Below, one piece after another: positions 39,053-47,907 of a stretch of DNA of 64,000 nucleotides. Each line of letters starts with the position of its first letter. The first letter of the stretch is position 1. The position numbers were made by a program, and so were the translations under genes. The DNA comes from Alteromonas sp. 1_MG-2023 (GTDB lineage Bacteria > Pseudomonadota > Gammaproteobacteria > Enterobacterales > Alteromonadaceae): assembly GCF_030547075.1 (NCBI RefSeq), contig NZ_JAUOQH010000015.1, positions 46,093-110,092 of the forward strand, in the 5' to 3' direction. The notes beneath the pieces are model-generated. The model did not search any database. It saw nothing but the letters and a program-made list of their open reading frames with translations, and was not told where the DNA came from.

Positions 39053-40429
39053 TTATCGGATGTTCAGGATAGTCTGGTTAAGTGAGTTATTCACTTCAAG
39101 CGCTCGAGAGTTAGCCTGGAAGTTCCGCTGTGCAATAATCATATCGATAAGCTCAGTGGTTAGGTTAACGTTAGCTTGCTCAAGTGCTGATGAATTAATT
39201 TCACCAAACGTACCAGTAGTCGCTTCACCCGCTAAGGCTTCACCTGAAAGAATACTTTCTTTCCACTCGGTGCTGCTTTGCTGCGTTAGGCCTTGCTCAT
39301 TGGAGAATCTCACTAAGGCCACACGCACGATGGGTTCTGACGTACCGTTTGAGAACGTGGCTCGAACCAAACCATCTGGGCCAATATCAATACCTGTTAA
39401 TCGACCTACTGGCAAACCATCTTGTTCCAGTGAAGTCACTTCAAACGCTGAGGCGTATTGCGTAGGCTCAATGGTAGTGGCATTGGAAGGGTCTAAGTTA
39501 AAATCAATACTGATTTGCTGAGTAGCATCAGCACCATTTGATAACGCCGAACCTAGTGCTTCAGTGGTTAACTTATAATCGGTAGTCTGAATGCCATCTG
39601 GTGATTCAATACCAACAAAGTCACCGCCTTGAGAAAACACTAATTTTGCCGCACTAACACCGTTACCCGTGTTGGTTCCCAGCGAGTTAACAGCAGTACC
39701 AGGGTCGGAATTTGAATCATCAGAATTCACTAAATCAGTAAGCTGGTCGTCTACCGCCGTTGCTACATACCATTCGTTATCAGCTGCTTGGTCTTTTACG
39801 AAGTAGTAAGTCATTATATGGCTATCGCCTAATGAATCATAAACCGTAACAGATGTCGCCGCGTTGTACGTTAACGGATCTTCAGGGTCAAAAGCGGCCG
39901 GATCTAGACCTGCATCTCCAGCAGGTAGATTCATTCGAAGGTCAACTTCTGACGTTTGCGCAGGCGAACCTGATGAGTCTGGTATTTGAACTGGTTCAGT
40001 GGTACTTAGTGCTACCGAAGAGCTGGTAGAGTCTGAGTTTACAGGGAAACCAAGTAACAAATCACCGTTACTATTAACCACGTAGTTGTCGTCATCTAGC
40101 TTAAACTGACCCGCTCGAGTAAATGAAAAATCTCGTGAGGTTTCATCTGGAACAGTGGCAAAGAAACCGTTTCCAGTAATGGCTAAATCAAGTGCAGTAT
40201 TGGTGAACTGTAAGCTACCTTGAGAAAACTGCTGAGCGACGTCTTGTGTCAAAACACCGTCGCCCACCTTGGTTTTACTTCCCGCCAATAATGAAGTGGC
40301 ATACACGTCGCCGAACTCAGCACGTGACTCTTTAAAACCAACGGTATTTACGTTTGCGATGTTATTCGCGGTTACATCTAAATCTTTCTGTGCGGCAGCT
40401 ACGCCACTTAGTGCAATATTAAAAGACAT
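39053..40429 (-). CDS. flgE: Flagellar hook protein FlgE
   Basis: FlgE is the hook subunit. The product is 458 aa with ALSGVAAAQKDLDVTANNIA at the N-terminus and EINSSALEQANVNLTTELID / NSRALEVNNSLNQTILNIR at the C-terminus. The middle is rich in Asp, Ser and Thr. It follows flgD by 14 nt and is the last gene before the terminator. Confidence 0.97.
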   Translation of the reverse strand: MSFNIALSGVAAAQKDLDVTANNIANVNTVGFKESRAEFGDVYATSLLAGSKTKVGDGVLTQDVAQQFSQGSLQFTNTALDLAITGNGFFATVPDETSRDFSFTRAGQFKLDDDNYVVNSNGDLLLGFPVNSDSTSSSVALSTTEPVQIPDSSGSPAQTSEVDLRMNLPAGDAGLDPAAFDPEDPLTYNAATSVTVYDSLGDSHIMTYYFVKDQAADNEWYVATAVDDQLTDLVNSDDSNSDPGTAVNSLGTNTGNGVSAAKLVFSQGGDFVGIESPDGIQTTDYKLTTEALGSALSNGADATQQISIDFNLDPSNATTIEPTQYASAFEVTSLEQDGLPVGRLTGIDIGPDGLVRATFSNGTSEPIVRVALVRFSNEQGLTQQSSTEWKESILSGEALAGEATTGTFGEINSSALEQANVNLTTELIDMIIAQRNFQANSRALEVNNSLNQTILNIR

Positions 40430-40443
40430 GCTTTTCTCTCCTG

Positions 40444-41133
40444 CTAACTGCCGATTTGAATAACGTCGTCTAGACTAATGCTGACTTCGCCATCTAAATT
40501 TAAAATTACGCCTTGGCCGCTGCCGGCCAAGCTAACACTTCCTACATGACGATTAATGGCAGTATTCAATTGAACGCCTTCACCGTTTAATTCGCCTGTG
40601 GCACTGATTACGTAGTCGCCCGCTGGCATATCATTGCCTTGGGTATCTTTACCATCCCATTCAAATTGAATGTTACCGGCCGCTTGCGTGCCAGCGTCAA
40701 TGGTTTTAATTACTTCACCGTATTGATTTTCAACGGTGATAGTCATGTTCTGTACACTTTGCTCGTTAACCACAACCCCAGAGACACCTGCAGCTTCACT
40801 GCCCATATGCCCGACATTGCCCTGAACCAATACGTTTTGCCCAATCAAACTTGATGCTTGTAACGCTTGGTTAGATGTCATTGATGCGGCAAATGATTCG
40901 AATTTATCATTTAGCTGAGATATACCATCAGCCATGGTAAATGAGGTCATTTGCGCAACCATCTGGTCGTTATCTACCGGTTTAGTAGGATCCTGATTTG
41001 CTAATTGCTCGGTTAGCATGGCAAAAAAGTCTTCTTGCGAAAGCTGTTGCTCTGTCCCATCGACAACCGGAACAGTCTCTTCCTGCCAATAAAGCTCGTT
41101 GTTCAGGCCAGTGGTGTTGTTAATTGTGGTCAC
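40444..41133 (-). CDS. flgD: Hook assembly (cap) protein FlgD
   Basis: FlgD caps the hook during growth. The product is 229 aa with a GTG start supported by GAGG about 9 nt upstream. The motif QEDFFAMLTEQLANQDPTKP with DNDQMVAQMTSFTMADGISQ is the FlgD N-terminal signature. It is followed by an Ig/FNIII-type domain (EWDGKDTQGNDMPAGDYVIS). Confidence 0.95.
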   Translation of the reverse strand: MTTINNTTGLNNELYWQEETVPVVDGTEQQLSQEDFFAMLTEQLANQDPTKPVDNDQMVAQMTSFTMADGISQLNDKFESFAASMTSNQALQASSLIGQNVLVQGNVGHMGSEAAGVSGVVVNEQSVQNMTITVENQYGEVIKTIDAGTQAAGNIQFEWDGKDTQGNDMPAGDYVISATGELNGEGVQLNTAINRHVGSVSLAGSGQGVILNLDGEVSISLDDVIQIGS

Positions 41134-41164
41134 AGTATTTTCCTCACATTACCTATGCGGCAAC

Positions 41165-41587
41165 TTATTGCCCTTGCCCTAACTGCAGAACCCGACGGAA
41201 TATCCGTTTAGTGGTGTCGGCAACCTGAACGTTGGTTTCATAGGCTTTTGACGCTGACATCATATTAGCCATCTCTTCAACGATATTAACGTTAGGCTTA
41301 TAGATGTAGCCTTCTTCGTCAGCCATCGGATTATGTGGCGCATATTCCACTTGTAATGGCGCATCGCTTTCTACAATTCCTTTCACTTCAACACCCACAC
41401 CTTGGGTTTGATTACCCATTGCACGCTGCAGTTCAGCGGCAAATACAGGGTGCCTTGCTCTGTAAGTTTCGTCATAACTGCTGCTAACCGAGTTGGCGTT
41501 AGCGATGTTACTTGCGGTGGTGTTTAAGCGAACATTTTCAGCTTCCATACCGGTGCTAGAAATTGACATCACATTAAATAAGCTCAT
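41165..41587 (-). CDS. flgC: Proximal rod protein FlgC
   Basis: FlgC is a rod protein of 140 aa with SSTGMEAENVRLNTTASNIA at the start and NVNIVEEMANMMSASKAYET near the end. It begins 2 nt after the flgB stop, so the two are coupled. Confidence 0.96.
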   Translation of the reverse strand: MSLFNVMSISSTGMEAENVRLNTTASNIANANSVSSSYDETYRARHPVFAAELQRAMGNQTQGVGVEVKGIVESDAPLQVEYAPHNPMADEEGYIYKPNVNIVEEMANMMSASKAYETNVQVADTTKRIFRRVLQLGQGQ

Positions 41588-41589
41588 GA

Positions 41590-42021
41590 TTACTGGCCTC
41601 CAGAACTAAGGGCTTTTTTCATACCTTTAACTTTACCGTTTATAAACTCAAGGGTGGCTTGGTAACGTAACCCATTATCGAGAAAGCGGTTACGTTCCGA
41701 CTGTACTTCAACCGTATTGCCGTCGCCGGTGTCAGGTTGAGTAGGTATGCGGTATTGCAATTCGAAATTAGATGCTACCGACGACATATCGCCACCCATG
41801 TGTTTTTCGTTTGTTCTCACTAAACTTCCACCACCTAATGTACGCTGCCCTTCTTGGGCGCTCATCGCCGATTCCATCGCTTTATTAAAGTCGATGTCTT
41901 TAGCTTTATAACCAGGGGTGTTGGCGTTTGCTAGGTTTCCAGAAATGACTTCCATTCTGTCTGTGCGAATTGCTAACGCCGACTGATGGAACCCGACTAA
42001 CTTGTCGAGATTAATGGCCAT
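41590..42021 (-). CDS. flgB: Proximal rod protein FlgB
   Basis: FlgB is the first rod protein, 143 aa, with HQSALAIRTDRMEVISGNLA and NTPGYKAKDIDF. It opens the flgBCDE operon. A sigma-54 promoter lies about 80 nt upstream. Confidence 0.96.
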   Translation of the reverse strand: MAINLDKLVGFHQSALAIRTDRMEVISGNLANANTPGYKAKDIDFNKAMESAMSAQEGQRTLGGGSLVRTNEKHMGGDMSSVASNFELQYRIPTQPDTGDGNTVEVQSERNRFLDNGLRYQATLEFINGKVKGMKKALSSGGQ

Positions 42022-42099
42022 ATTGAAAACTCCTAGCTGCGAAATTCCGAAAATACGTGTGGAACATATGCCACGTATTCGCTGTTATAGTGAATTACT

Positions 42100-42115
42100 A
42101 GCAAGGCAGATGCCA
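42100..42115 (-). promoter_or_regulatory. Sigma-54 promoter of flgBCDE
   Basis: The minus strand reads TGGCATCTGCCTTGCT, with exact GG-N10-GC spacing and a perfect TTGCT. Its -24 TGGC forms one arm of a 7-bp inverted repeat GCCAATC / GATTGGC (42112-42129). Confidence 0.88.
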
Positions 42116-42208
42116 ATCTGAAGATTGGCGCGGTATAAAAAATGAAGGAACAACAGCGTGTTAAAAGAGATATGAAAATTAACCAAATATTTTCAATAAG
42201 TTAGGTGA

Positions 42209-43039
42209 TTATTTTTTTTGGTAGTACAAACCAGGGTTACATTTAATCATAGCGTATGTATCGCTTGCCGCACTGATAGATTCAGACGCGCCAAGGAATA
42301 GGACACCGGCAGGTTGCAGTTGTCCGGCAATTTGTTGCAGTATCTTTTGTTTTACCTCTGCCGAAAAATAAATCAGCACATTGCGGCAAAAAACGATGTC
42401 GAAGCGGCCAAGTGCTGCATAGGAGGTTAACAAGTTTAAACTTCTAAACGAGACCATTTTGCGCACTTCTTCTTTGACCTGCATTTGCCCGCTTTCATGT
42501 TGTTGAAAAAACGTAGCCCGCCGCTGAGGTGACAACCCCCTAGCTAAGGAAAGCTCATCGTACAGACCTTGGCTACATTTATTAAGCATCTCTGACGACA
42601 GGTCTGTAGCAACAATTTCAACGCCTTGCCTTAACACGCCAGGTCGTTGTTTTTGATACTCCAATATCGACATGGCAATAGAATACGGTTCTTGCCCGGA
42701 TGAACACGCCGCACTCCAAATTCTAAGCTTTCGGTTTGTGGTTGCTAACTGAGGAAGTAAATCACGTAGTAATAATTCAAAGGGGTAAGTATCCCTAAAC
42801 CATAAGGTTTCGTTGGTGGTCATTGCGTCGATAACACTTTGTAAAAGGCTACGATCATAGCCCTTTACTACTACATCAATTAAAGCATCTGTATTGTCAT
42901 AATTATGCTTATACAACAATGATGCAAGGCGACTTCTTACAAGGTATTGCTTGTTTTCGCCAAGCACAATCCCACACTGTTTCTCGAGGAAATGCCGAAA
43001 TTTTTCATAACTTGCCGGCGAAACATTTTTATTATCCAA
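42209..43039 (-). CDS. cheR: Chemotaxis protein methyltransferase CheR
   Basis: CheR methylates glutamates of chemoreceptors using S-adenosylmethionine. The product is 276 aa with a TTG start; GGAG lies about 9 nt upstream and no better ATG is near. It has the N-terminal helical CheR domain followed by the SAM-binding domain with WSAACSSGQEPYSIAM and FCRNVLIYFS. It lies 14 nt after cheV and is separated from flgB by the sigma-54 promoter. Confidence 0.95.
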   Translation of the reverse strand: MDNKNVSPASYEKFRHFLEKQCGIVLGENKQYLVRSRLASLLYKHNYDNTDALIDVVVKGYDRSLLQSVIDAMTTNETLWFRDTYPFELLLRDLLPQLATTNRKLRIWSAACSSGQEPYSIAMSILEYQKQRPGVLRQGVEIVATDLSSEMLNKCSQGLYDELSLARGLSPQRRATFFQQHESGQMQVKEEVRKMVSFRSLNLLTSYAALGRFDIVFCRNVLIYFSAEVKQKILQQIAGQLQPAGVLFLGASESISAASDTYAMIKCNPGLYYQKK

Positions 43040-43053
43040 CCCCTTTTGCTCCG

Positions 43054-43983
43054 TTATTCACAATCTGTCATGAGCCACTTCTGAACAGCGGTCGCGAGTT
43101 CATCAGGGTGAAATTTAGCAATAAAGTCGTCTGCGCCTACTTTCTGAACCATAGCTTGGTTGAATACCCCACTCAATGAAGTGTGTAGTACGACATGAAG
43201 CTTTTGTAGTTCAGGTGTATTTTTAATTTCTGCTGTTAAGGTATAGCCGTCCATTTCCGGCATTTCAATGTCGGACACTAGTACCCCAATTCGCTTAGTA
43301 ATATCGCCGTACTCTTCAGCAATTTCCTTTAAGCGGTTTAACGCTTCTAAGCCATTCTTTGCCAGCTCAATTTCTAACCCAAGTGAGGTTAGCGCTTTTT
43401 TGACTTGGTTTCTTGCCACCGCAGAGTCATCAGCAATGAAGATAATTTTGTCTTCTTTACCTTCTGTCGAAAGCGTTTCAGCAACATCCGCACTCACCTC
43501 AGCATTAAGAGGCGATATTTCGTTGAGGATCTTCTCAACGTCTAGAATTTCGATTAATTCATTTTCGACTTCAGTAACCGCGGTCAAGTAGCTGGCACGG
43601 CCTGTGCCTTTTGGGGGAGGCATAATGGCATCCCAATTGGTGTTGATAATTCGCTCAACAGCACCAACCAAAAAGCCTTGTACAGAACGATTGTATTCAG
43701 CAATAACAATGAAAGCGCTCGATAAATCCTCGATGCGCTTGCCGCCCGTAGCCATGCTCAAATCGATAACAGAAATAGTTTGCCCTCGAATATGCGCTAT
43801 ACCACGAACTAATGAGTTTAATTTAGGCATAGAAGTAAGCGGTGGACACTGGAGTACTTCACGGACTTTAAAAACATTGATACCGAAACGCTGACGGCCG
43901 TTGAGTCTGAACAACAACAATTCAAGACGGTTCTGACCAACAAGTTGGGTACGCTGATTAACCGAATCTAAAATTCCCGACAT
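43054..43983 (-). CDS. cheV: Chemotaxis coupling protein CheV
   Basis: CheV couples chemoreceptors to CheA and has its own receiver for adaptation. The product is 309 aa: a CheW-like domain at about residues 15-160 and a receiver at about 175-305 (IFIADDSAVARNQVKKALTS, VLVSDIEMPEMDGYTL, LHTSLSG). AGGTGAG precedes the ATG. It heads the cheVR pair in the Vibrio-type order. Confidence 0.96.
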   Translation of the reverse strand: MSGILDSVNQRTQLVGQNRLELLLFRLNGRQRFGINVFKVREVLQCPPLTSMPKLNSLVRGIAHIRGQTISVIDLSMATGGKRIEDLSSAFIVIAEYNRSVQGFLVGAVERIINTNWDAIMPPPKGTGRASYLTAVTEVENELIEILDVEKILNEISPLNAEVSADVAETLSTEGKEDKIIFIADDSAVARNQVKKALTSLGLEIELAKNGLEALNRLKEIAEEYGDITKRIGVLVSDIEMPEMDGYTLTAEIKNTPELQKLHVVLHTSLSGVFNQAMVQKVGADDFIAKFHPDELATAVQKWLMTDCE

Positions 43984-44003
43984 ATCTCACCTTTTTAAAT
44001 ACT

Positions 44004-44019
44004 GGGCATGATCATTGCC
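44004..44019. promoter_or_regulatory. Two-way sigma-54-like site between cheV and flgA
   Basis: Plus strand GGGCATGATCATTGCC and minus strand GGCAATGATCATGCCC both keep the GG-N10-GC spacing, because the core GGCA-TGATCA-TGCC is nearly palindromic. On the minus strand the start would be only about 12 nt before the cheV ATG; on the plus strand it is about 160 nt before flgA. It is a candidate only, since the palindrome could also be an operator. Confidence 0.4.
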
Positions 44020-44189
44020 TTATCAAAGAGAATAGACAATATCACTAAATGTATGCAGGTCAAACGACAGAAAAATGACGGTTTCGCTGCATGAACGATA
44101 CAATTACAGAATTACCTAACTTATTGTCTCGAACAATTTTATCTATTAAGCATAGACAATAACTTGGTAACTGAACATGAAAAGTGACT

Positions 44190-44909
44190 ATGAAAAATTC
44201 AAAATTTATTAAATCTTGGTTTACAGGTAATCGTCTGCCACTTTTTATCTCTTTAATAGCGGTGGTTTTAGCCCCACATAGCTACGCTGAGACGATGCAT
44301 AATGCTGTGGGTAAAGGCGCTCAAAAATACTTAATGTCGGTGCTGAATATACATGATGATACTGATATCGCCGTTACCATTGCTGATGTAGATGAAAGAA
44401 TAAACATTCCACAATGCCCTACAGGGTTCCAATACCACGCATCTGATGAGTCGCTCACTCAATCTTATATTTCGGTGCGCGTGAGTTGTGGCAATAATGA
44501 TTGGTATTTATTCACCAGTGCGCAGGTAACTCGAACGAAAGAAATTGTGGTCACCTCAGGGGCAGTTAGCCCCGGCACGGTGCTAACTGCATCTAATCTT
44601 ACGCTAGCCGCTGTAGATATTAAGCGACTTAGATACAGCGCGTTTACTGACGTAGATGCGTTAATTGGCGCTAGGATGAAGCGCCGTATCGTAGATGGTC
44701 AAGCTGTGCAATCAAATATGCTATGCTTTGTTTGTAAGGGCGACAGAATTACTATTCGCGCATCGCTTGGCGGTATGGCAGTAAAAACATCTGGTATAGC
44801 GCAGCAAGACGGGGTTATTGGGGATACGATTAAAGTAATCAATGCCAGCAGTCAGAAGCCTGTCATAGCAGAAGTCGCCAGTGCTCAAGAAGTCGTGGTA
44901 CACTTGTAA
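44190..44909 (+). CDS. flgA: P-ring assembly chaperone FlgA
   Basis: FlgA is the periplasmic chaperone for P-ring formation by FlgI. I choose the ATG at 44190 (239 aa), which gives a signal peptide (LPLFISLIAVVLAPHSYA, cut after SYA). The C-terminal SAF domain has SPGTVLTASNLTLAAVDI and DGQAVQSNM, and ends with GDTIKVINASSQKPVIAEV. A GTG two codons upstream is also in frame. It is divergent from cheV and followed by flgM. Confidence 0.93.
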   Translation: MKNSKFIKSWFTGNRLPLFISLIAVVLAPHSYAETMHNAVGKGAQKYLMSVLNIHDDTDIAVTIADVDERINIPQCPTGFQYHASDESLTQSYISVRVSCGNNDWYLFTSAQVTRTKEIVVTSGAVSPGTVLTASNLTLAAVDIKRLRYSAFTDVDALIGARMKRRIVDGQAVQSNMLCFVCKGDRITIRASLGGMAVKTSGIAQQDGVIGDTIKVINASSQKPVIAEVASAQEVVVHL

Positions 44910-44950
44910 TTCTAAGTGCTAAAAAACTATGTTTTCGTTGTATAAAAGTC

Positions 44951-44977
44951 TAAAGAAAAGAAGGCTTGTGCCGATAA
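44951..44977 (+). promoter_or_regulatory. Sigma-28 promoter of flgMN
   Basis: TAAA, exactly 15 nt, GCCGATAA: a perfect match to the consensus, 35 nt upstream of the flgM start. It implies the usual feedback in which FliA drives its own anti-sigma factor. Confidence 0.93.
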
Positions 44978-45012
44978 CTTATACAGAGGCGAAAAGGTAG
45001 TGGAGAAATATT

Positions 45013-45345
45013 ATGGCAATTAACAATGTAAACAATGGGTTACCTAAAACACCTGTTGATAATACGAAAATTTCGCAACAGAATCAGTCACAGCAAGCAC
45101 AGCAGCAACAAGCGACTGCCAATAATGCATCTGTTGCTCAGGCACCACGACAAGATTCAGTGTCTTTGACTCAGTCTGCACAGCAGTTGAATCAAGTACA
45201 GAAAAAAGGTTCTGAAGCGCCTGTTAATCAGGAAAAGGTTGACCGTTTGAAAAAAGCGATCTCAAGTGGTGAGTATAAAGTTAACCCTGAAGTGCTAGCG
45301 AATAAAATTGCGAAGCTTGAGGGCGAAATTTTTGGACAAAAATAA
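45013..45345 (+). CDS. flgM: Anti-sigma-28 factor FlgM
   Basis: FlgM binds sigma-28 until the hook is complete and is then exported. The product is 110 aa with a Gln-rich disordered first half. The C-terminal sigma-binding segment includes QDSVSLTQSAQQLNQV, EKVDRLKKAISSGEYKVNPE and LANKIAKLE. It lies 10 nt before flgN. Confidence 0.95.
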   Translation: MAINNVNNGLPKTPVDNTKISQQNQSQQAQQQQATANNASVAQAPRQDSVSLTQSAQQLNQVQKKGSEAPVNQEKVDRLKKAISSGEYKVNPEVLANKIAKLEGEIFGQK

Positions 45346-45355
45346 ATAGGTTCTC

Positions 45356-45784
45356 ATGACTAGTAATCTTCATTCAGCATTATCACAACAGGTCGCTAAT
45401 TTAGAGGGTCTGGGTTTACTGCTTGAAAAAGAATTACATTTAATCAGTTCAAGAGATCCGGAAACATTAATCAATTTGTTAGAAGAAAAATCTGAATTAT
45501 TAGAATTAATTCAGGCTACAGACCAACAAGTTGAAGGGTTTTATCGCCAAACCTCAGCCGACGCTGTCAGCGCGGATGAGCAAGGGTTAATGGACAAAGC
45601 GAAAAGTCTTTTAGACGACTGCAAGTACAGAACACAAATTAATCAGAAAGCCGTAGAGCAAGGACAGCTTCGCCTCACACACTTACGAAATCTGATGTTA
45701 GAAGTACGCGCTAAAGAGTCATTAACCTACGATAAAAAAGGTAAGCCAAACGCAGGCCGATTGGGTTCTGGCGTTAGCGCCTAG
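45356..45784 (+). CDS. flgN: FlgK/FlgL export chaperone FlgN
   Basis: FlgN is the cytoplasmic chaperone for FlgK and FlgL. The product is 142 aa and all-helical: GLLLEKELHLISSRDPETLI, EEKSELLELIQATDQQVEGF, and a C-terminal tail with YDKKGKPNAGRLGSGVSA, as in polar-flagellate FlgN proteins. It follows flgM directly and ends at a terminator. Confidence 0.92.
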   Translation: MTSNLHSALSQQVANLEGLGLLLEKELHLISSRDPETLINLLEEKSELLELIQATDQQVEGFYRQTSADAVSADEQGLMDKAKSLLDDCKYRTQINQKAVEQGQLRLTHLRNLMLEVRAKESLTYDKKGKPNAGRLGSGVSA

Positions 45785-45893
45785 TTAAGGTGTTTAAGCA
45801 TGTAAGTTCTGCGCTTAAACTTGTCTTTGACTCAATGCTTAAGTAACACCTAATCCTTCCCCGCAATACCAAGAACAATCATTATTCGAATAC

Positions 45894-45923
45894 AAAAAAG
45901 CGCGTTTAATACGCGCTTTTTTG
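45894..45923 (+). terminator. Bidirectional terminator between flgMN and flgP
   Basis: Stem AGCGCGT / ACGCGCT with a small loop, six A before and six T after. It lies about 110 nt after flgN and about 100 nt after the convergent flgP stop, so it can serve both. Confidence 0.9.
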
Positions 45924-46020
45924 TATCTTTACTATTTGTATACGAGCTATTTGTATCTATGGCTATTTGTAAACATGCCTCTTTATATATGCAGCTAGCT
46001 GTAAGTAAATTGCACTTTAA

Positions 46021-46512
46021 CTAGTAATACTTAATATCTTTAATTCGTTGCGGCTTTGCCGTCGTCAAATAAATGTCGTAAACGCGATGCATATCAAGCT
46101 CAAGTTCTGTTGCGTAAGTATCTTCACCTACTGGGTAACTCTTTATTACCCTAGCCCCTCGAATTACGCCTTCCACCGAGGCCCTTAAGGTTTCATTATC
46201 GACCACTAGGCTCGACACTGATTGATTACCCTCAATGCGCTGACCATAAACCTGCTCTGCAAGCTCTCTATATGCTTCCAGCTTCGATGCTTTAATAGCC
46301 ATTAAGGTTTTTACCGTTTCACTTTCGCCTCGTTGCGATGTGATAGGGGCATAGCCAACTGCGCTAAGCACAGGGTAATTTTCTGGCTCAACGGTCTCCC
46401 ACTCTACATGCTTATCGACAAACAAACTGCATCCTGAAAGGCCGGTAAAACCCACTAATACAGCCGCTGTGGCCCATGTGCGCCCTCGTACCCATTTACT
46501 TAAAAATACCAT
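46021..46512 (-). CDS. flgP: Flagellar outer-membrane lipoprotein FlgP
   Basis: 163 aa with a lipoprotein signal (TAAVLVGFTGLSGCSLF, lipobox LSGC) and an LPP20-type domain (VGYAPITSQRGESE, KASKLEAYRELAEQVYG, VRGARVI-like segment, YDIYLTTAKP). In Vibrio FlgP helps build the extra outer-membrane ring of the sodium-driven polar flagellum. Its usual partner flgO is not seen next to it. A sigma-54 site lies about 40 nt upstream, back to back with that of flgT. Confidence 0.88.
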   Translation of the reverse strand: MVFLSKWVRGRTWATAAVLVGFTGLSGCSLFVDKHVEWETVEPENYPVLSAVGYAPITSQRGESETVKTLMAIKASKLEAYRELAEQVYGQRIEGNQSVSSLVVDNETLRASVEGVIRGARVIKSYPVGEDTYATELELDMHRVYDIYLTTAKPQRIKDIKYY

Positions 46513-46550
46513 AGAGAAACCTCATTCTCATTCTTTCTGCTATAGGAGTA

Positions 46551-46566
46551 AGCAATCTTTGCGCCT
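46551..46566 (-). promoter_or_regulatory. Sigma-54 promoter of flgP
   Basis: The minus strand reads AGGCGCAAAGATTGCT: a perfect TTGCT -12, a slightly weak -24 (AGGCGC) and exact spacing. It is 39 nt upstream of the flgP ATG. Confidence 0.7.
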
Positions 46567-46586
46567 AAATTTAAATTTTGAAACAT

Positions 46587-46602
46587 TGGCACTCATTTCG
46601 CT
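46587..46602 (+). promoter_or_regulatory. Sigma-54 promoter of flgT
   Basis: TGGCACTCATTTCGCT, with a perfect -24 (TGGCAC), -12 TCGCT with one mismatch and exact spacing. It lies about 150 nt before the flgT ATG and only 21 nt from the divergent flgP element. Confidence 0.78.
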
Positions 46603-46749
46603 TACTTACCGAAGAAGCAGGTATATATTCACTGACGCAATGCACATGTAATCGCACTGCAATGATAGGACAAGACTGTGCTAGGCAAACAAATCATCGC
46701 TTATACATTTTTAGCTGTAACTTATTCTATTAGTAGAAGGCGTCAAGCT

Positions 46750-47907
46750 ATGAGCTTCAACGTCGCTTCAATAATGGCGCTGTTTTGCCTTACTTTCGTA
46801 ATATCAGGGCAAAGCCATGCCGCATGGTATGAGGCAAAAGGCCAAGCTATTATCGTAAATGGCAATAAAGAGAAAGCACGAAGGGATGCCACTGAAGAAG
46901 CCCTTAAACAAGCCTTGCTGTTTGCCGGTGCCTCTATTAGCAGTGTTCAACAACTAACAAACGGTTTGCTTGAAAGTGAGGACATCACGATAAGCAGCTC
47001 AGGCGAAGTTGATCATCTCGAACTTACCGATGAGGTGTGGCACAGCAACTATGTAACGGTTAGTGTTCGCGCTGATATTTTTCCCGCCACCAAACAATGC
47101 AGCGCAGTAGATTACGACAAGAATATTGCCACTAGCTACTTTATGGTAGAAAACAGGCAACATCTGGTTGAAGGAAAAATTCCTAACTTTTCAGAAGCCG
47201 TCACTCGGAAACTCGCTACGGAAATGTCTGCACAGGCGCAACATTTGAACCTATCCTTTATAGCTCCTCACACTACTCGTTGGGGAATAAATGGGCTTGA
47301 AGAAAATGTACGTGCACTTTCAGAAAAATCAAATGCGCAGTTTGTTCTGGTGGGCAGTATTAGTGATGTAAGTGTACAAAGAGACCGCCCTTCTTCACTC
47401 GCATTTTGGAAAGAAGAAAAGGCCACTCGCTATTTTTCACTCAGCATTAAAGTGTTTGACGGTATTAATAGCGGACTATTGATGCAACGAGATTACCTCA
47501 CCGAAGCCGACTGGCCTTTCGATAGGTTTACTGATGTAGATGAGTTTTCTGCTGTATTTTGGCGAAGCGAATTCGGCGATGCAATTAAAAAGCAAATGCA
47601 TCAACTCACCACCGACATTAGCGAAACCATAGCTTGTCAGCCTTTAACAGGACGCGTACTTGATGTGACAGGTTCTCACCTTTCTGTGTCGTTAGGTCGT
47701 GATAATGGCATTCAAACTGGTGATACACTTTTTGTTTACCAAACCAGCGAAATCGTTGATAGGCAGGGGAAAGCTTATTTGCAGTACCATATTTATCCAG
47801 GGGAATTTGTTGTAGAAAATGCTTATGGTAACTCTGCTAAAATTATTCATAAAGGCAGTGGAATAATCGCCAATATTCAAGAAAGTGACTTCGTCATCAA
47901 GCGATAG
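46750..47907 (+). CDS. flgT: Flagellar H-ring protein FlgT
   Basis: FlgT forms the outer H ring around the L/P rings in Vibrio-type sodium motors. I choose the ATG at 46750 (385 aa): GAAGG lies about 9 nt upstream, and the protein then has a clean signal peptide (MALFCLTFVISGQSHAAW). The N-terminal domain has WYEAKGQAIIVNG and KARRDATEEALKQALLFAGA; the middle domain has LVGSISDVSVQ, and the C-terminal domain GRDNGIQTGDTLFVYQ. It is the last flagellar gene; the adhesin locus begins 143 bp later. Confidence 0.93.
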   Translation: MSFNVASIMALFCLTFVISGQSHAAWYEAKGQAIIVNGNKEKARRDATEEALKQALLFAGASISSVQQLTNGLLESEDITISSSGEVDHLELTDEVWHSNYVTVSVRADIFPATKQCSAVDYDKNIATSYFMVENRQHLVEGKIPNFSEAVTRKLATEMSAQAQHLNLSFIAPHTTRWGINGLEENVRALSEKSNAQFVLVGSISDVSVQRDRPSSLAFWKEEKATRYFSLSIKVFDGINSGLLMQRDYLTEADWPFDRFTDVDEFSAVFWRSEFGDAIKKQMHQLTTDISETIACQPLTGRVLDVTGSHLSVSLGRDNGIQTGDTLFVYQTSEIVDRQGKAYLQYHIYPGEFVVENAYGNSAKIIHKGSGIIANIQESDFVIKR

